Both the position numbers and the translations under genes were made by a program. DNA of 35,914 nucleotides. Source: CAYUIG01 sp964444685. GTDB taxonomy: Bacteria; Gemmatimonadota; Gemmatimonadetes; Longimicrobiales; RSA9. Positions 15,119-23,481 of this stretch are shown piece after piece (position 1 is the stretch's first letter; the number at the start of each line of letters is the position of its first letter). The stretch is from contig CAYUIG010000035.1 in assembly GCA_964444685.1 (NCBI GenBank), forward strand, positions 1-35,914. Direction: 5' to 3'. The notes below the pieces were generated by a model, which had not been told where the DNA came from, did no database searches, and worked only from the letters and a program-made list of their open reading frames with translations.

Positions 15119-17166
15119 GACTTCCCGGCCTCCTGGTCTTGCTCGTCGCCGCGCCCGCGGCCGGGCAGGTGCCCGGCTTCACGGCCACGCGCTGGCCGCA
15201 GCAACAGGAGACGGAGCGGCTCTTCCTGTCCGTGCCATCCGCCGACAGCGCACGCGCACACGTACGTGCACTCACCACGCAGCCGCACCTGTCCGGTACG
15301 CCCGGCGCCGAGGCCACTGCGGAGTGGCTCGTGGACTGGCTGCGCGGACACGGATTCGACACGCGCATCGACGCGTACGACGTGTGGCTGCCGCAGCCGG
15401 GGAGCGTGCACGTCGAGATCGTGGGTGGCGAGGTTCTCGATTCGCGCGAGCCCGCGTACGGCATCGTCGATCCGGAATCCCCAGAGCTGCTGTCGTGGCA
15501 CGCGTACTCCGCAAACGGCCGTGCGGAAGCGGAGGTCGTGTACGCGAACTACGGACTTCCCGATGACTACGCAGAGCTCGAACGGCTCGGCATCGATGTA
15601 GCCGGTCGCATCGTGCTGGCGCGCTACGGGCGCGCGTACCGCGGCGTGAAGGCCGCCGAAGCCGAGCAGCGCGGTGCCGTCGGACTCCTGCTCTTCCCGG
15701 ACCCAGCCGGAGACGGCTACGCGGCCGGGGACACACTGCCCGCGGGGCCGTGGCGCCCGTCGCGCTCCGTGCAGCGTGGCACCGTTGCGTACATGTGGAA
15801 CTACACCGGGGACCCTCTCACGCCCGGCACGCCCTCCATCGACGGCGTCGACCGCCTCGATCCTTCACAGGCGACGAATCTGCCGAGCATCCCGGTCGCA
15901 CCCATTCCCTACGCGGACGCCGCACGTCTGCTCGGCCACATGGAGGGCGACGCCCCGGAATCGTTCCAGGGTGCGCTGCCGGTGTCGTACCGCACCGGAC
16001 CGGGGCCGCTGCGCGTACGGCTGACGGTCTCGCAGGATTACGCGGTACGCACGATCCGCAATGTCGTTGCGACGATTCCCGGACGCTCACCGGCGTACCT
16101 CGTCATCGGAAACCACTACGACGCGTGGGTGAAGGGCGGAGTGGACCCGCACACGGGCACGGCCGCGACGCTCGAGCTCGCACGCGGACTCGCCGCGCTC
16201 CGGCGCACCGGCTGGCAGCCCGAGCGCGGCATCGTCATCGCGTTCTGGGATGCCGAGGAGTTCGGTGTGGTCGGCTCCAGCGAATGGGTCGAGGAGCACA
16301 TCGCCGAGCTGCGCGAGAACGCGATCGCCTACTTCAACATCGACATGTTCACCGCGGGCACTCTCGATGTGTCGGGCGCGCCTGCATTGCGCGACCTCGT
16401 CGCCTGGGCTGCCGGCGAGGTGAGCGATCCGGTGACAGGCCGGCCGCTCGCTGCGCTGTGGCGCGAACGCCAGCTCGCCACGCGCTCGGACTCGACGGAA
16501 GCGCTGCCGCGGCTCACGGACATCGGTGCGGGCTCCGACTGGACGGCGTTCCTGCATCACGCGGGCATCCCATCGCTCCAGTGGACGATGAACGGGCGCG
16601 GCGCCTACGGCGTGTATCACTCGGTACTGGATGACTTGTCCTACTATGAGCAATGGGCCGACAGCGCGTTCGTGCACACGCCGGTGGTTGCCTCGGTGAT
16701 GGGGCTGGCTGCGCTCCGCCTTGCCGACGCGGATGGACTGCTCTTCCGATATTCCGACCTCGCGTTACGCATCGATCTGCACTTGCGTGGCGTCGAGTGG
16801 CGCTTCGAGGTGCGACTCGATCGCGAACGCGAACTCGTGGGCGTGTTGCAGAATCGTGCACGCGCTGTCGAGGCGCTACAGGAACGGGCACTGGAAGCCG
16901 GCGATGCTGCGACGCTTGACGCCATCGATGCCGTGCTGCCGCGCGTAGAGCAGGCGTTCCTCGATCCGGAGGGCCTGCCGGGCCGGCCATGGTACCGTCA
17001 CGTGCTGTCCGCGCCCGGCCACGACACCGGGTACGACGCATTGCCGCTCGCACCCATCGTGGAGGCGCTCCAGTCCGGCGACGCATCGGCGCTCCAGCGG
17101 GCGCGCGCCCGTTTGACGGCGGCGCTTCAGCGCGCAATCGAGCTACTCGAAGGAGCGGCGCAATGA
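15115..17166 (+). CDS. Secreted M28 metallopeptidase, glutamate carboxypeptidase II-like
   Basis: A 683-residue protein starting with GTG at 15115-15117, overlapping the GH18 stop as GTGA. Signal segment LPGLLVLLVAAPAAGQ. Order of domains: N-terminal part of the peptidase fold, a PA (protease-associated) insert at about 110-290 (IDVAGRIVLARYGRAYRGVK), the M28 di-zinc domain, and a C-terminal helical domain like the transferrin-receptor dimerisation domain. Zinc and catalytic residues: His334 and Asp336 in GNHYDAW, bridging Asp344 in VDPHTGTA, Glu381 and Glu382 in DAEEFG, His502 in GVYHS. This is the full set of the human GCPII (PSMA) family, whose members remove C-terminal residues from peptides. 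In this operon it would trim the peptide part of a glycopeptide (inferred). Confidence 0.92.
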   Translation: MRLPGLLVLLVAAPAAGQVPGFTATRWPQQQETERLFLSVPSADSARAHVRALTTQPHLSGTPGAEATAEWLVDWLRGHGFDTRIDAYDVWLPQPGSVHVEIVGGEVLDSREPAYGIVDPESPELLSWHAYSANGRAEAEVVYANYGLPDDYAELERLGIDVAGRIVLARYGRAYRGVKAAEAEQRGAVGLLLFPDPAGDGYAAGDTLPAGPWRPSRSVQRGTVAYMWNYTGDPLTPGTPSIDGVDRLDPSQATNLPSIPVAPIPYADAARLLGHMEGDAPESFQGALPVSYRTGPGPLRVRLTVSQDYAVRTIRNVVATIPGRSPAYLVIGNHYDAWVKGGVDPHTGTAATLELARGLAALRRTGWQPERGIVIAFWDAEEFGVVGSSEWVEEHIAELRENAIAYFNIDMFTAGTLDVSGAPALRDLVAWAAGEVSDPVTGRPLAALWRERQLATRSDSTEALPRLTDIGAGSDWTAFLHHAGIPSLQWTMNGRGAYGVYHSVLDDLSYYEQWADSAFVHTPVVASVMGLAALRLADADGLLFRYSDLALRIDLHLRGVEWRFEVRLDRERELVGVLQNRARAVEALQERALEAGDAATLDAIDAVLPRVEQAFLDPEGLPGRPWYRHVLSAPGHDTGYDALPLAPIVEALQSGDASALQRARARLTAALQRAIELLEGAAQ

Positions 17167-18704
17167 GATTCATGTTCGGGGTGATCGCGCTGCTGCTGAG
17201 CGCGCCCGTCATGGCGCAAAAACGGCCGAACATCGTCTTCATCTATTCGGACGATCACGCCGCGCACGCCGTTTCGGCCTACCGTGCCCACCTCGCGTAC
17301 GGCGCACGACTTCCCGATACGCCGAATCTGGACCGGCTCGCGCGCGATGGCATGCTGTTCGTGAACTCGTTCGTATCGAACTCGATCTGCGTGCCGGCAC
17401 GCGCGGCCGTGCTCACGGGGAACTACGGACACCTCACCGGCGTGATGACCAACGCCGAAGCGCTGCATCCCACGACCTTCACCTTCCCGCGCGCACTCAA
17501 CGACGCCGGTTATACGACCGCGCTGTTCGGCAAGTGGCATCTGAAGAGCACGCCGGCCGGCTTCGACCACTATGAGATCCTCACCGGCCAGGGGCCCTAC
17601 TACAACCCGGTACTCACGTCGGCCCTGGACAGTGTGCGTCACACGGGCTACACGATCGACATCGTCACGGACCGTGCACTCGACTGGCTGGCCGCGCGCG
17701 GCGCGCAGGAGCCGCCGTTCCTGCTGATGCTCCAGTTCAATGCGCCGCACCGGTACTGGGATCCGGGCCCGCAGCAGCTCGGCCTGTACCGCGACACGGT
17801 GCTCGCGGAGCCCGCGACGCTGTGGGATGACGGCGCTGGCCGGGTCTTCCCGGCGCGCGAGCCGGAGATGACACTCGCGCTGGATCTGTTCGCGCGCGAT
17901 CTGAAGCTCGAGCCGCCCGCGGGCCTGACGGACGCGCAGCAGGCCGCATGGCAGCGGGCGTACGGCGCGGAGAACGAGGCGTTCGCCGCGGCGGCGACAG
18001 ACAGCGTCGCAGAACTGCGCTGGCGGTATCAGCGCTACATCGGCGACTACATGCGCGTAGTGGCCGCGGTGGACAGCAGCGTCGGCCGCGTCCTCGACGC
18101 CATCGAGCGCATGGGCCTGAGCGATGAGACGATCGTTATCTACACCTCGGACCAGGGCTTCTTCCTCGGCGACCACGGCTGGTTCGACAAACGCTGGATG
18201 TATGAGGAGTCGCTGCGCACGCCGCTCATCGTGCGCTGGCCCGGCGTTACCGAGCCCGGCAGCGTGCGTCACGAGCTCGTGATGAACCTCGACCTGGCGC
18301 CCACGCTGATCGAGATCGCAGGTGCCGAAGCGCCAGAGATGCACGGGGAGAGCTTCGTGCCGCTGCTGCACGGCGAGTCGCCGGCCGACTGGCGAACGGC
18401 CATCTACTATCAGTACTTCGAGTACCCCGGCTGGCACATGGTCCGGCGGCAGTACGGCATCCGCACGGATCGCTACAAGTTGATTCACTACTACGAAGTT
18501 GGCCGCTGGGAGCTGTTCGACCTGGCCCGCGATCCCGAGGAGCTCCGTAGCGTCTACGACGACCCGTCCTACGCCGCTGTCATCAGGGCGCTAAGCCAGC
18601 AGCTTGTCGAGCTGCGCGTGAAGTACGGCGTGCCCGAGCGGGACCCCGTACCATTCACGCCGTTTGCAGCCCCGCCTGGCCTGCGTCGCGGCAGCGACCG
18701 TTGA
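17163..18704 (+). CDS. Secreted type I sulfatase (S1_11-like)
   Basis: A 513-residue enzyme whose ATG (17163-17165) overlaps the M28 stop as ATGA. Signal peptide MRFMFGVIALLLSAPVMAQ. The formylglycine motif is Cys76-Val-Pro-Ala-Arg80; metal residues Asp30 and Asp31 lie in IYSDDHAAHA, and DQGFFLGDHGWFDK provides the second metal/sulfate strand. GKWHLK supplies the sulfate-binding Lys. The segment from NSICVPAR through TGNYGHLTGV resembles the S1_11 group, which includes GlcNAc-6-O-sulfatases. That would match the neighbouring GH18 gene, but subfamily assignment by eye is tentative. No formylglycine-generating enzyme is encoded in the window, so maturation depends on a gene elsewhere. Last gene of the SusCD operon. 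Confidence 0.92.
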   Translation: MRFMFGVIALLLSAPVMAQKRPNIVFIYSDDHAAHAVSAYRAHLAYGARLPDTPNLDRLARDGMLFVNSFVSNSICVPARAAVLTGNYGHLTGVMTNAEALHPTTFTFPRALNDAGYTTALFGKWHLKSTPAGFDHYEILTGQGPYYNPVLTSALDSVRHTGYTIDIVTDRALDWLAARGAQEPPFLLMLQFNAPHRYWDPGPQQLGLYRDTVLAEPATLWDDGAGRVFPAREPEMTLALDLFARDLKLEPPAGLTDAQQAAWQRAYGAENEAFAAAATDSVAELRWRYQRYIGDYMRVVAAVDSSVGRVLDAIERMGLSDETIVIYTSDQGFFLGDHGWFDKRWMYEESLRTPLIVRWPGVTEPGSVRHELVMNLDLAPTLIEIAGAEAPEMHGESFVPLLHGESPADWRTAIYYQYFEYPGWHMVRRQYGIRTDRYKLIHYYEVGRWELFDLARDPEELRSVYDDPSYAAVIRALSQQLVELRVKYGVPERDPVPFTPFAAPPGLRRGSDR

Positions 18705-18781
18705 TTCGGCGTGGCAAACGAGGCATGTAGTTCTGCGCTCTGCAGGCGGAACCGGTCGGTAGCAGCCGCACGCGGCACCGC

Positions 18782-18844
18782 TATATTTCGTCTCGTCCTG
18801 CTATGGCAGTGCCCCGCCTGGGGCCACATCCATGCGAGGTGAAG
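18782..18844 (+). promoter_or_regulatory. Leader of the first Uma2 gene, with -10-like element
   Basis: TATATT (18782-18787) is followed two bases later by a 55-base leader (18790-18844), ending in GAGGTGAAG just before the ATG. The second Uma2 gene has the same leader with only three differences. The identity begins just after the -10-like hexamer in both, as expected if the shared part is the 5' untranslated region. No good -35 was found. Confidence 0.4.
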
Positions 18845-19417
18845 ATGAGCACCGATCTGCGCAGACGCCGGTTCACGGTGGACGACTACTACCGGATGGC
18901 CGAAGCGGGTGTCCTCGGCGAGGACGATCGCGTGGAGCTGATCGAGGGCGAGATCGTCGAGATGAGCCCCAGTGGGAGCCGGCATGCCGGCTGTGTCAAC
19001 TGGCTCGCTCACCATTTCATTCGAGCGCTCCAGGACCGCGCGGTGGTCGCAGTTCAGAACCCGATCCGCGTGAGCGACATCTCCGAGCCGCAACCCGACC
19101 TCGTCCTCGCTCGGCCGCGCCAGGACAGCTACAGGTCAGCTCACCCCCGGCCCGAGGACGTGCTCCTGGTGATCGAAGCGGGCGACTCGTCACTGCCGGT
19201 CGACCGCACCGTGAAGGCCCCACTCTACGCCGTTGCCGCGATCAGCGAGTTCTGGATCGTTGACCTGGAGGACGGCGCACTCGAAGTGTTCCGCGACCCG
19301 TCCCCGTCAGGTTACCGGAGCGTGCAGCGCTTCGCGCGTGGCGACACCGTGCATCCCCTCGCGTTCCCGGACCTCCAGATCGCAGTCGAGGATATCGTCG
19401 GTTCAACGAGCTCATGA
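18845..19417 (+). CDS. Uma2 family PD-(D/E)xK nuclease-fold protein, copy A
   Basis: 190 residues, the usual length for Uma2 (DUF820) proteins. Motifs: DDRVELIEGEIVEMSP (Glu of motif I), EPQPDLVL (PD), LLVIEAGDSSLPVDRTVKAPLYA (ExS and the D..xxK region) and EFWIVDLE. The family has a restriction-endonuclease fold; its biological role is unsettled and it is often found in large families of paralogs. ATG 18845 is preferred to the in-frame ATG 18803 because of the adjacent GAGGTG ribosome binding site, and because the upstream 14 codons differ from copy B at two amino acids out of only three base changes, so they are not under coding selection. Copy B lies 998 bp downstream. Confidence 0.9.
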   Translation: MSTDLRRRRFTVDDYYRMAEAGVLGEDDRVELIEGEIVEMSPSGSRHAGCVNWLAHHFIRALQDRAVVAVQNPIRVSDISEPQPDLVLARPRQDSYRSAHPRPEDVLLVIEAGDSSLPVDRTVKAPLYAVAAISEFWIVDLEDGALEVFRDPSPSGYRSVQRFARGDTVHPLAFPDLQIAVEDIVGSTSS

Positions 19418-19775
19418 GTTATCGCTCTCGCTGCCGGCCTGGAACGCCAATGTTGCCCCGGTCGCCTGAGAATTGACTGCAGGGCAAACCTGACAGCGCG
19501 ATGCGCTGTGAAACCTACCCCACTAACTCCGCCGCGACCGCCGGGGCAACGCTGACAGCGTCACGAGTGGTGAATGTCGCCCCAGTCCTTTCGTGGCGCA
19601 CCGCGGTGCATGGCTCACGTGACAAGAAGTTGAGGATTCCGCCGAAACCGCGTCCCCAATCCGCATGCCCCAGCCCCGAGCGGTTGATCGTCGAAGAGTT
19701 CGATGCGGTCCTTGCCGAGGTGGACCGGATCCTCGGACTCATCGAGCCGCGCGCGCTTGATGACGCGTGAACAGC
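19418..19775 (+). other. Gap between Uma2 copies with a doubtful small ORF
   Basis: An open frame at 19501-19770 (89 codons) ends in PERLIVEEFDAVLAEVDRIL, a plausible amphipathic helix. There is no ribosome binding site and no family match, so it may be a remnant of an antitoxin-like gene or chance. A perfect hairpin ACAGCGC-gat-GCGCTGT (19493-19509) lies about 75 bases past the copy A stop and might end that transcript, but no T-run follows. Nothing else was seen. Confidence 0.3.
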
Positions 19776-19842
19776 TATACTGAGGTAGTCTCGTCCTGCT
19801 ATGGCAGTGCCCCGCCCGGGGCGGCATCCATGCGAGGTGAAG
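19776..19842 (+). promoter_or_regulatory. Leader of the second Uma2 gene, with -10-like element
   Basis: TATACT (19776-19781) lies six bases ahead of the 55-base leader (19788-19842) shared with copy A. TTGATG (19757-19762) is too close (13-base spacer) to be a standard -35. Confidence 0.4.
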
Positions 19843-20415
19843 ATGAGCACCGATCTGCGCAGACGCCGGTTCACGGTGGACGACTACTACCGGATGGCCG
19901 AAGCGGGTGTCCTCCGCGAGGACGATCGCGTGGAGCTGATCGAGGGCGAGATCGTCGAGATGAGTCCCATCGGGATCCGGCACGCCGGCTGTGTGAACCG
20001 CCTCACCCGCATTTTCTTCGAAGCGGTCGGTGATCGCGCATCCATAGCGGTCCAGAACCCGGTCCGCGTAAGCGACATCTCCGAACCGCAACCCGACCTC
20101 ATCATCGCGACGAGGCGCGATGACGATTACTCCTCGGCTCACCCCCGGCCGGAAGACGTGCTGCTGCTGATCGAGGCAGGTGATGCGTCACTGCCAGTCG
20201 ATCGCAACGTGAAAGCGCCGCTCTACGCAGTGGCCGGGATCATCGAGTACTGGATCGTGGACTTCCAGCACGGCATGCTGGAAGTCTTCCGCGATCCGGC
20301 GGCGTCGGGGTACCAGGTTGTGCAGCGGCTCTCACGCGGTGAAACGGTGCGACCGATCGCCTTCCCGGACGTTACGATCGCCGTCGAGGACATCGCCGGT
20401 CCGATGAGCACCTGA
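19843..20415 (+). CDS. Uma2 family PD-(D/E)xK nuclease-fold protein, copy B
   Basis: 190 residues, a tandem paralog of copy A and of identical length. Residues 1-42 differ from copy A only at position 25 (Arg for Gly); the coding DNA of this part differs at two bases. Identity then drops: the middle and C-terminal parts show many substitutions (EAVGDRASIAV versus RALQDRAVVAV), while the motifs EPQPDLII, LLLIEAGDASLPVDRNVKAPLYA and EYWIVDFQ remain intact. Both copies therefore look functional. The sharp identity gradient suggests gene conversion or selection at the 5' end. Same start reasoning as for copy A (GAGGTG before ATG 19843). It converges on the BNR-repeat gene, 69 bases away. Confidence 0.9.
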   Translation: MSTDLRRRRFTVDDYYRMAEAGVLREDDRVELIEGEIVEMSPIGIRHAGCVNRLTRIFFEAVGDRASIAVQNPVRVSDISEPQPDLIIATRRDDDYSSAHPRPEDVLLLIEAGDASLPVDRNVKAPLYAVAGIIEYWIVDFQHGMLEVFRDPAASGYQVVQRLSRGETVRPIAFPDVTIAVEDIAGPMST

Positions 20416-20484
20416 GCTTCCGCTGCAACCGCGCGCTCAATGCGGTGCGGATCGCGCTCATGCTGCACCGCACCGGCGCGCGCT

Positions 20485-23304
20485 TCAGCGGCCTCGCCTG
20501 CTGTCCGAGACCGCCGACACGGCAGCCTCGAGTCCTTCCAGCGCACCGCGCAGCTCTGCCAGCCGCGTGTACGCATCGCGGCCTGGCTTCTGATCCGCGC
20601 GCTGTAGCATCGAGTACAGGTACGAGAGCTGATCCACGAGCATCGGCTGCGGGTACGTTTCGTCCGCCGTCACGAGTGCCGCGTGCACTGCCTCGAGCCG
20701 CCGCAGCTCCGCACCGCGCGTCTGCCCGCGCAAATCCTCCACACGCGCGACGAGCTGCCGCGCCCGGCTCAGCGCGTCACGGATCTCGAGACTGATGTCG
20801 AGCTGCTCCCGGAGATCGGCAACCGTCACTCCGTCCGCCTCGACGCGTGGATCGATGCGCAGCGTAAGCGGCGCTTCGAGAGTCGTGCCCGCCGACGTGA
20901 TACGCACGCGGTACTCACCCGGTACTGCCAATGGTCCCCGGCTGGGACCGCCGCGCTCCGACCACGCACCCGGCCAGGAAAGATCCCACACCAGACGGTT
21001 GAGACCCGCCCGAGCCGACCGTGAGAACTCGTTGATCTCGTCACCACCCGCATTCAGCACCTCGACCGTGACCTCGCCCTGCGGCGCATCCGCTAGCCAG
21101 AGATAGAGGCGCGCGCCGCGCGCGCCGTCGCGCGTCCGGTACGCTGGTGCGGGCGTGAAGAGGTGCGCGTCATCGGCCGCCACAGCCGGCGTCCACTGAC
21201 GCAGCGCAGAGAGGTCGTCCATGATCCAGAAGCCGCGGCCCTGCGTGGCGAGCACGAGATCTCCGCGGTACACCTTCATGTCCGTCACGGGCACGGCCGG
21301 CAGGTTGCGCTGGAGCGGCTGCCAGCTCGCGCCATCGTCGAACGAGACGAACGCGGCGAACTCGGTGCCGGCGTAGAGCAGCCCCTCGCGCTCGGGATCC
21401 TCGCGCACGACCCGTGTCGGATGATCCGCCGGGATGCCGGCCGTGATGCGCGTCCACGTCGCACCATAGTCGTTCGTCCTGTAGATGTACGGCTCCCAGT
21501 CGTCGAACATGTAGCGCAGCACCGCCACGTACGCCTTCGCTGGATCGTGCGGCGACGCCTCCACCGTCTGCACCCGCCCTCCCTGCGGCAGCTCCGGCGG
21601 CGTCACGTTCGACCATGTCGCGCCGTGGTCGCGCGTCACGCTCACGATACCGTCGTTGGACCCCGTCCAGATCAACCCCGGCGTAATCGGCGACTCCGCG
21701 ACCGTATAGATCGTCGAATAGAACTCCTCACCCGTGATGTCGCGCGTGATCGGCTGCCCGCTGATCACGTGGCCGCGCGGATCGTTCGCGGTGAGGTCGG
21801 GCGAGATGATCTCCCACGTCACGCCCTCGTCGCGCGTGCGGTGCAGGTACTGCGACGCGTGGTATACGATCCCCGGGTCGTGCGGCGACACCACGATCGG
21901 ACTCACGCGCTGGAAGCGGTACTGGAGATCCTTCGGGTTGTGGCCGTACATGTTGGCCGCACCGACGTAGTACTGCTTCTCCTGCCCGGTGAGCTCGCTG
22001 TAGCGGCCGAAGCGGCCCTTGCAGTTCGCGTAGACGATCGTGCCGTTCGAGCCGGGCTTCGGCACGACCGGGCCCGTCTCGCAGCCGCCCACCTCGCGCC
22101 AGTTGCCGATGTCTCCCGCGGGATGGCCGAGCTCCACGCTCGGAACGCCGATCGTCGTGTTGTCCTGCTGGCCGGCGTACAGCCAGTAGGGGAAGCGATC
22201 GTCGAGGTCGACCTGGTACAGCTCCGCCGTAGGCTGGTTGAACTGCGTCGACCAGGTCTCGCCGCCGTCCAGCGACACGTTCGCGCCGCCGTCGTTCGAC
22301 TGGATCATGATGCGCGGATCGTCCGGGTTGATCCACATCCCATGATTGTCCGCGTGCGGCGTGCGCCGGCGCTGCCAGCTGCGGCCGCCATCGTCCGAGC
22401 GGAAGAACGCGACGTTGTTGACGTACACCCGGTCTGCGTTCTGCGGGTCGGCGTCGATGTACGTGTAATAGAACGGGCGGTCGAGGAGCCCGCGCTGCGT
22501 CGAGATCAGCGACCACGTGGCGCCGGCATCGTCGCTGCGGTAGACGCCCTCGATCGAGTCGGGCGCCTCGATCAAGGCGTACACCCGGTCCGGCAGAGAC
22601 GGTGCGACGGAGATGCTGATCTTGCCGATCATACCCTGCGGCAGTCCGTTCGTCAGCCGCGTCCATGTGTCGCCGCCATCCGTCGTCTTGTAGATGCCGC
22701 CCTCTCCATCGGCCCCCGAGATCACCGTCCACGGCTTGCGCTCGGCCCGCCACAGGCCCGCATAGATCACGTCCGGATCGCGCGGGTCCATCGAGAGATC
22801 GACGGCGCCGATGCTGTCCGAGTGGAACAGGACCTTCTCCCAGGTGGCGCCGGCGTCGCGTGTCCGGAACACCCCCCGCTCCGGGTTCTTCCCGAACACG
22901 TTGCCAACCGCGGCGACCCATGCGGTAGCCGGATCCGTCGGATGCACGAGCAGCGAACCGATCTGTCCCGCCCCCCGGAGCCCGACGTGCGACCAGGTCT
23001 CGCCGCCATCGGTGGTGCGGTACACGCCGTCGCCGGTGGAGACGTTGCTGCGGATCGCGGCGCTGCCGGTACCGACCCAGATCACGTTCGGGTCGGAATC
23101 CGCCACATCGATCGCGCCGATCGAGCCGACGGCGAAGAAACCGTCGGAGAGGTTCTCCCAGCTCTGACCGGCATCGTCGGTCTTCCACACGCCACCGCCG
23201 GTCGCGCCCATCCAGAACGTGCGCGGCTGCGCAGCGTGTCCCGCCACGGCGGTAACACGTCCGCCGCGGTCGGGACCGACGTAGCGGTACTCGAGGCCGT
23301 GCAT
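20485..23304 (-). CDS. BNR/sortilin-like beta-propeller secreted protein (5' end lost in assembly gap)
   Basis: 939 residues are visible. Many Asp-box (BNR) repeats occur: SxDxGxTW forms such as TTDGGETWSHV, TRDAGATWEKV, TTDGGDTWTRL, SDDAGATWSLI, SDDGGRSW and TNDYGATWTRI. This is the VPS10/sortilin-like or xyloglucanase-like ten-bladed propeller commonly annotated 'glycosyl hydrolase' in Gemmatimonadota; no catalytic activity can be claimed. After the propeller (to about residue 710) come an FlgD/Fn3-like strand region (TVEVLNAGGDEI...PGEYRVRI) and a C-terminal helical tail. The ATG at 23302-23304 abuts the N run; family members normally have a signal peptide and about 20-30 residues before GLEYRYVGPDRGGR, so the true start is missing. 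Confidence 0.85.
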   Translation of the reverse strand: MHGLEYRYVGPDRGGRVTAVAGHAAQPRTFWMGATGGGVWKTDDAGQSWENLSDGFFAVGSIGAIDVADSDPNVIWVGTGSAAIRSNVSTGDGVYRTTDGGETWSHVGLRGAGQIGSLLVHPTDPATAWVAAVGNVFGKNPERGVFRTRDAGATWEKVLFHSDSIGAVDLSMDPRDPDVIYAGLWRAERKPWTVISGADGEGGIYKTTDGGDTWTRLTNGLPQGMIGKISISVAPSLPDRVYALIEAPDSIEGVYRSDDAGATWSLISTQRGLLDRPFYYTYIDADPQNADRVYVNNVAFFRSDDGGRSWQRRRTPHADNHGMWINPDDPRIMIQSNDGGANVSLDGGETWSTQFNQPTAELYQVDLDDRFPYWLYAGQQDNTTIGVPSVELGHPAGDIGNWREVGGCETGPVVPKPGSNGTIVYANCKGRFGRYSELTGQEKQYYVGAANMYGHNPKDLQYRFQRVSPIVVSPHDPGIVYHASQYLHRTRDEGVTWEIISPDLTANDPRGHVISGQPITRDITGEEFYSTIYTVAESPITPGLIWTGSNDGIVSVTRDHGATWSNVTPPELPQGGRVQTVEASPHDPAKAYVAVLRYMFDDWEPYIYRTNDYGATWTRITAGIPADHPTRVVREDPEREGLLYAGTEFAAFVSFDDGASWQPLQRNLPAVPVTDMKVYRGDLVLATQGRGFWIMDDLSALRQWTPAVAADDAHLFTPAPAYRTRDGARGARLYLWLADAPQGEVTVEVLNAGGDEINEFSRSARAGLNRLVWDLSWPGAWSERGGPSRGPLAVPGEYRVRITSAGTTLEAPLTLRIDPRVEADGVTVADLREQLDISLEIRDALSRARQLVARVEDLRGQTRGAELRRLEAVHAALVTADETYPQPMLVDQLSYLYSMLQRADQKPGRDAYTRLAELRGALEGLEAAVSAVSDSRRGR

Positions 23305-23404
23305 NNNNNNNNNNNNNNNNNNNNNNNNNNNNNNNNNNNNNNNNNNNNNNNNNNNNNNNNNNNNNNNNNNNNNNNNNNNNNNNNNNNNNNNNNNNNNNNN
23401 NNNN
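23305..23404. other. Assembly gap (100 N)
   Basis: Exactly 100 consecutive N, the usual placeholder for a scaffold gap of unknown size. It removes the start of the BNR-repeat gene and probably the divergent promoter region of the cytochrome gene. Open frames that cross it are artefacts. Confidence 0.98.
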
Positions 23405-23481
23405 GCTATGTGGGAGATGGCGCGATTTCGCGCATGGCTGCACGTCTTGTGTCGGCGGCGCACCGGCCGCCGGGAGGCCTT

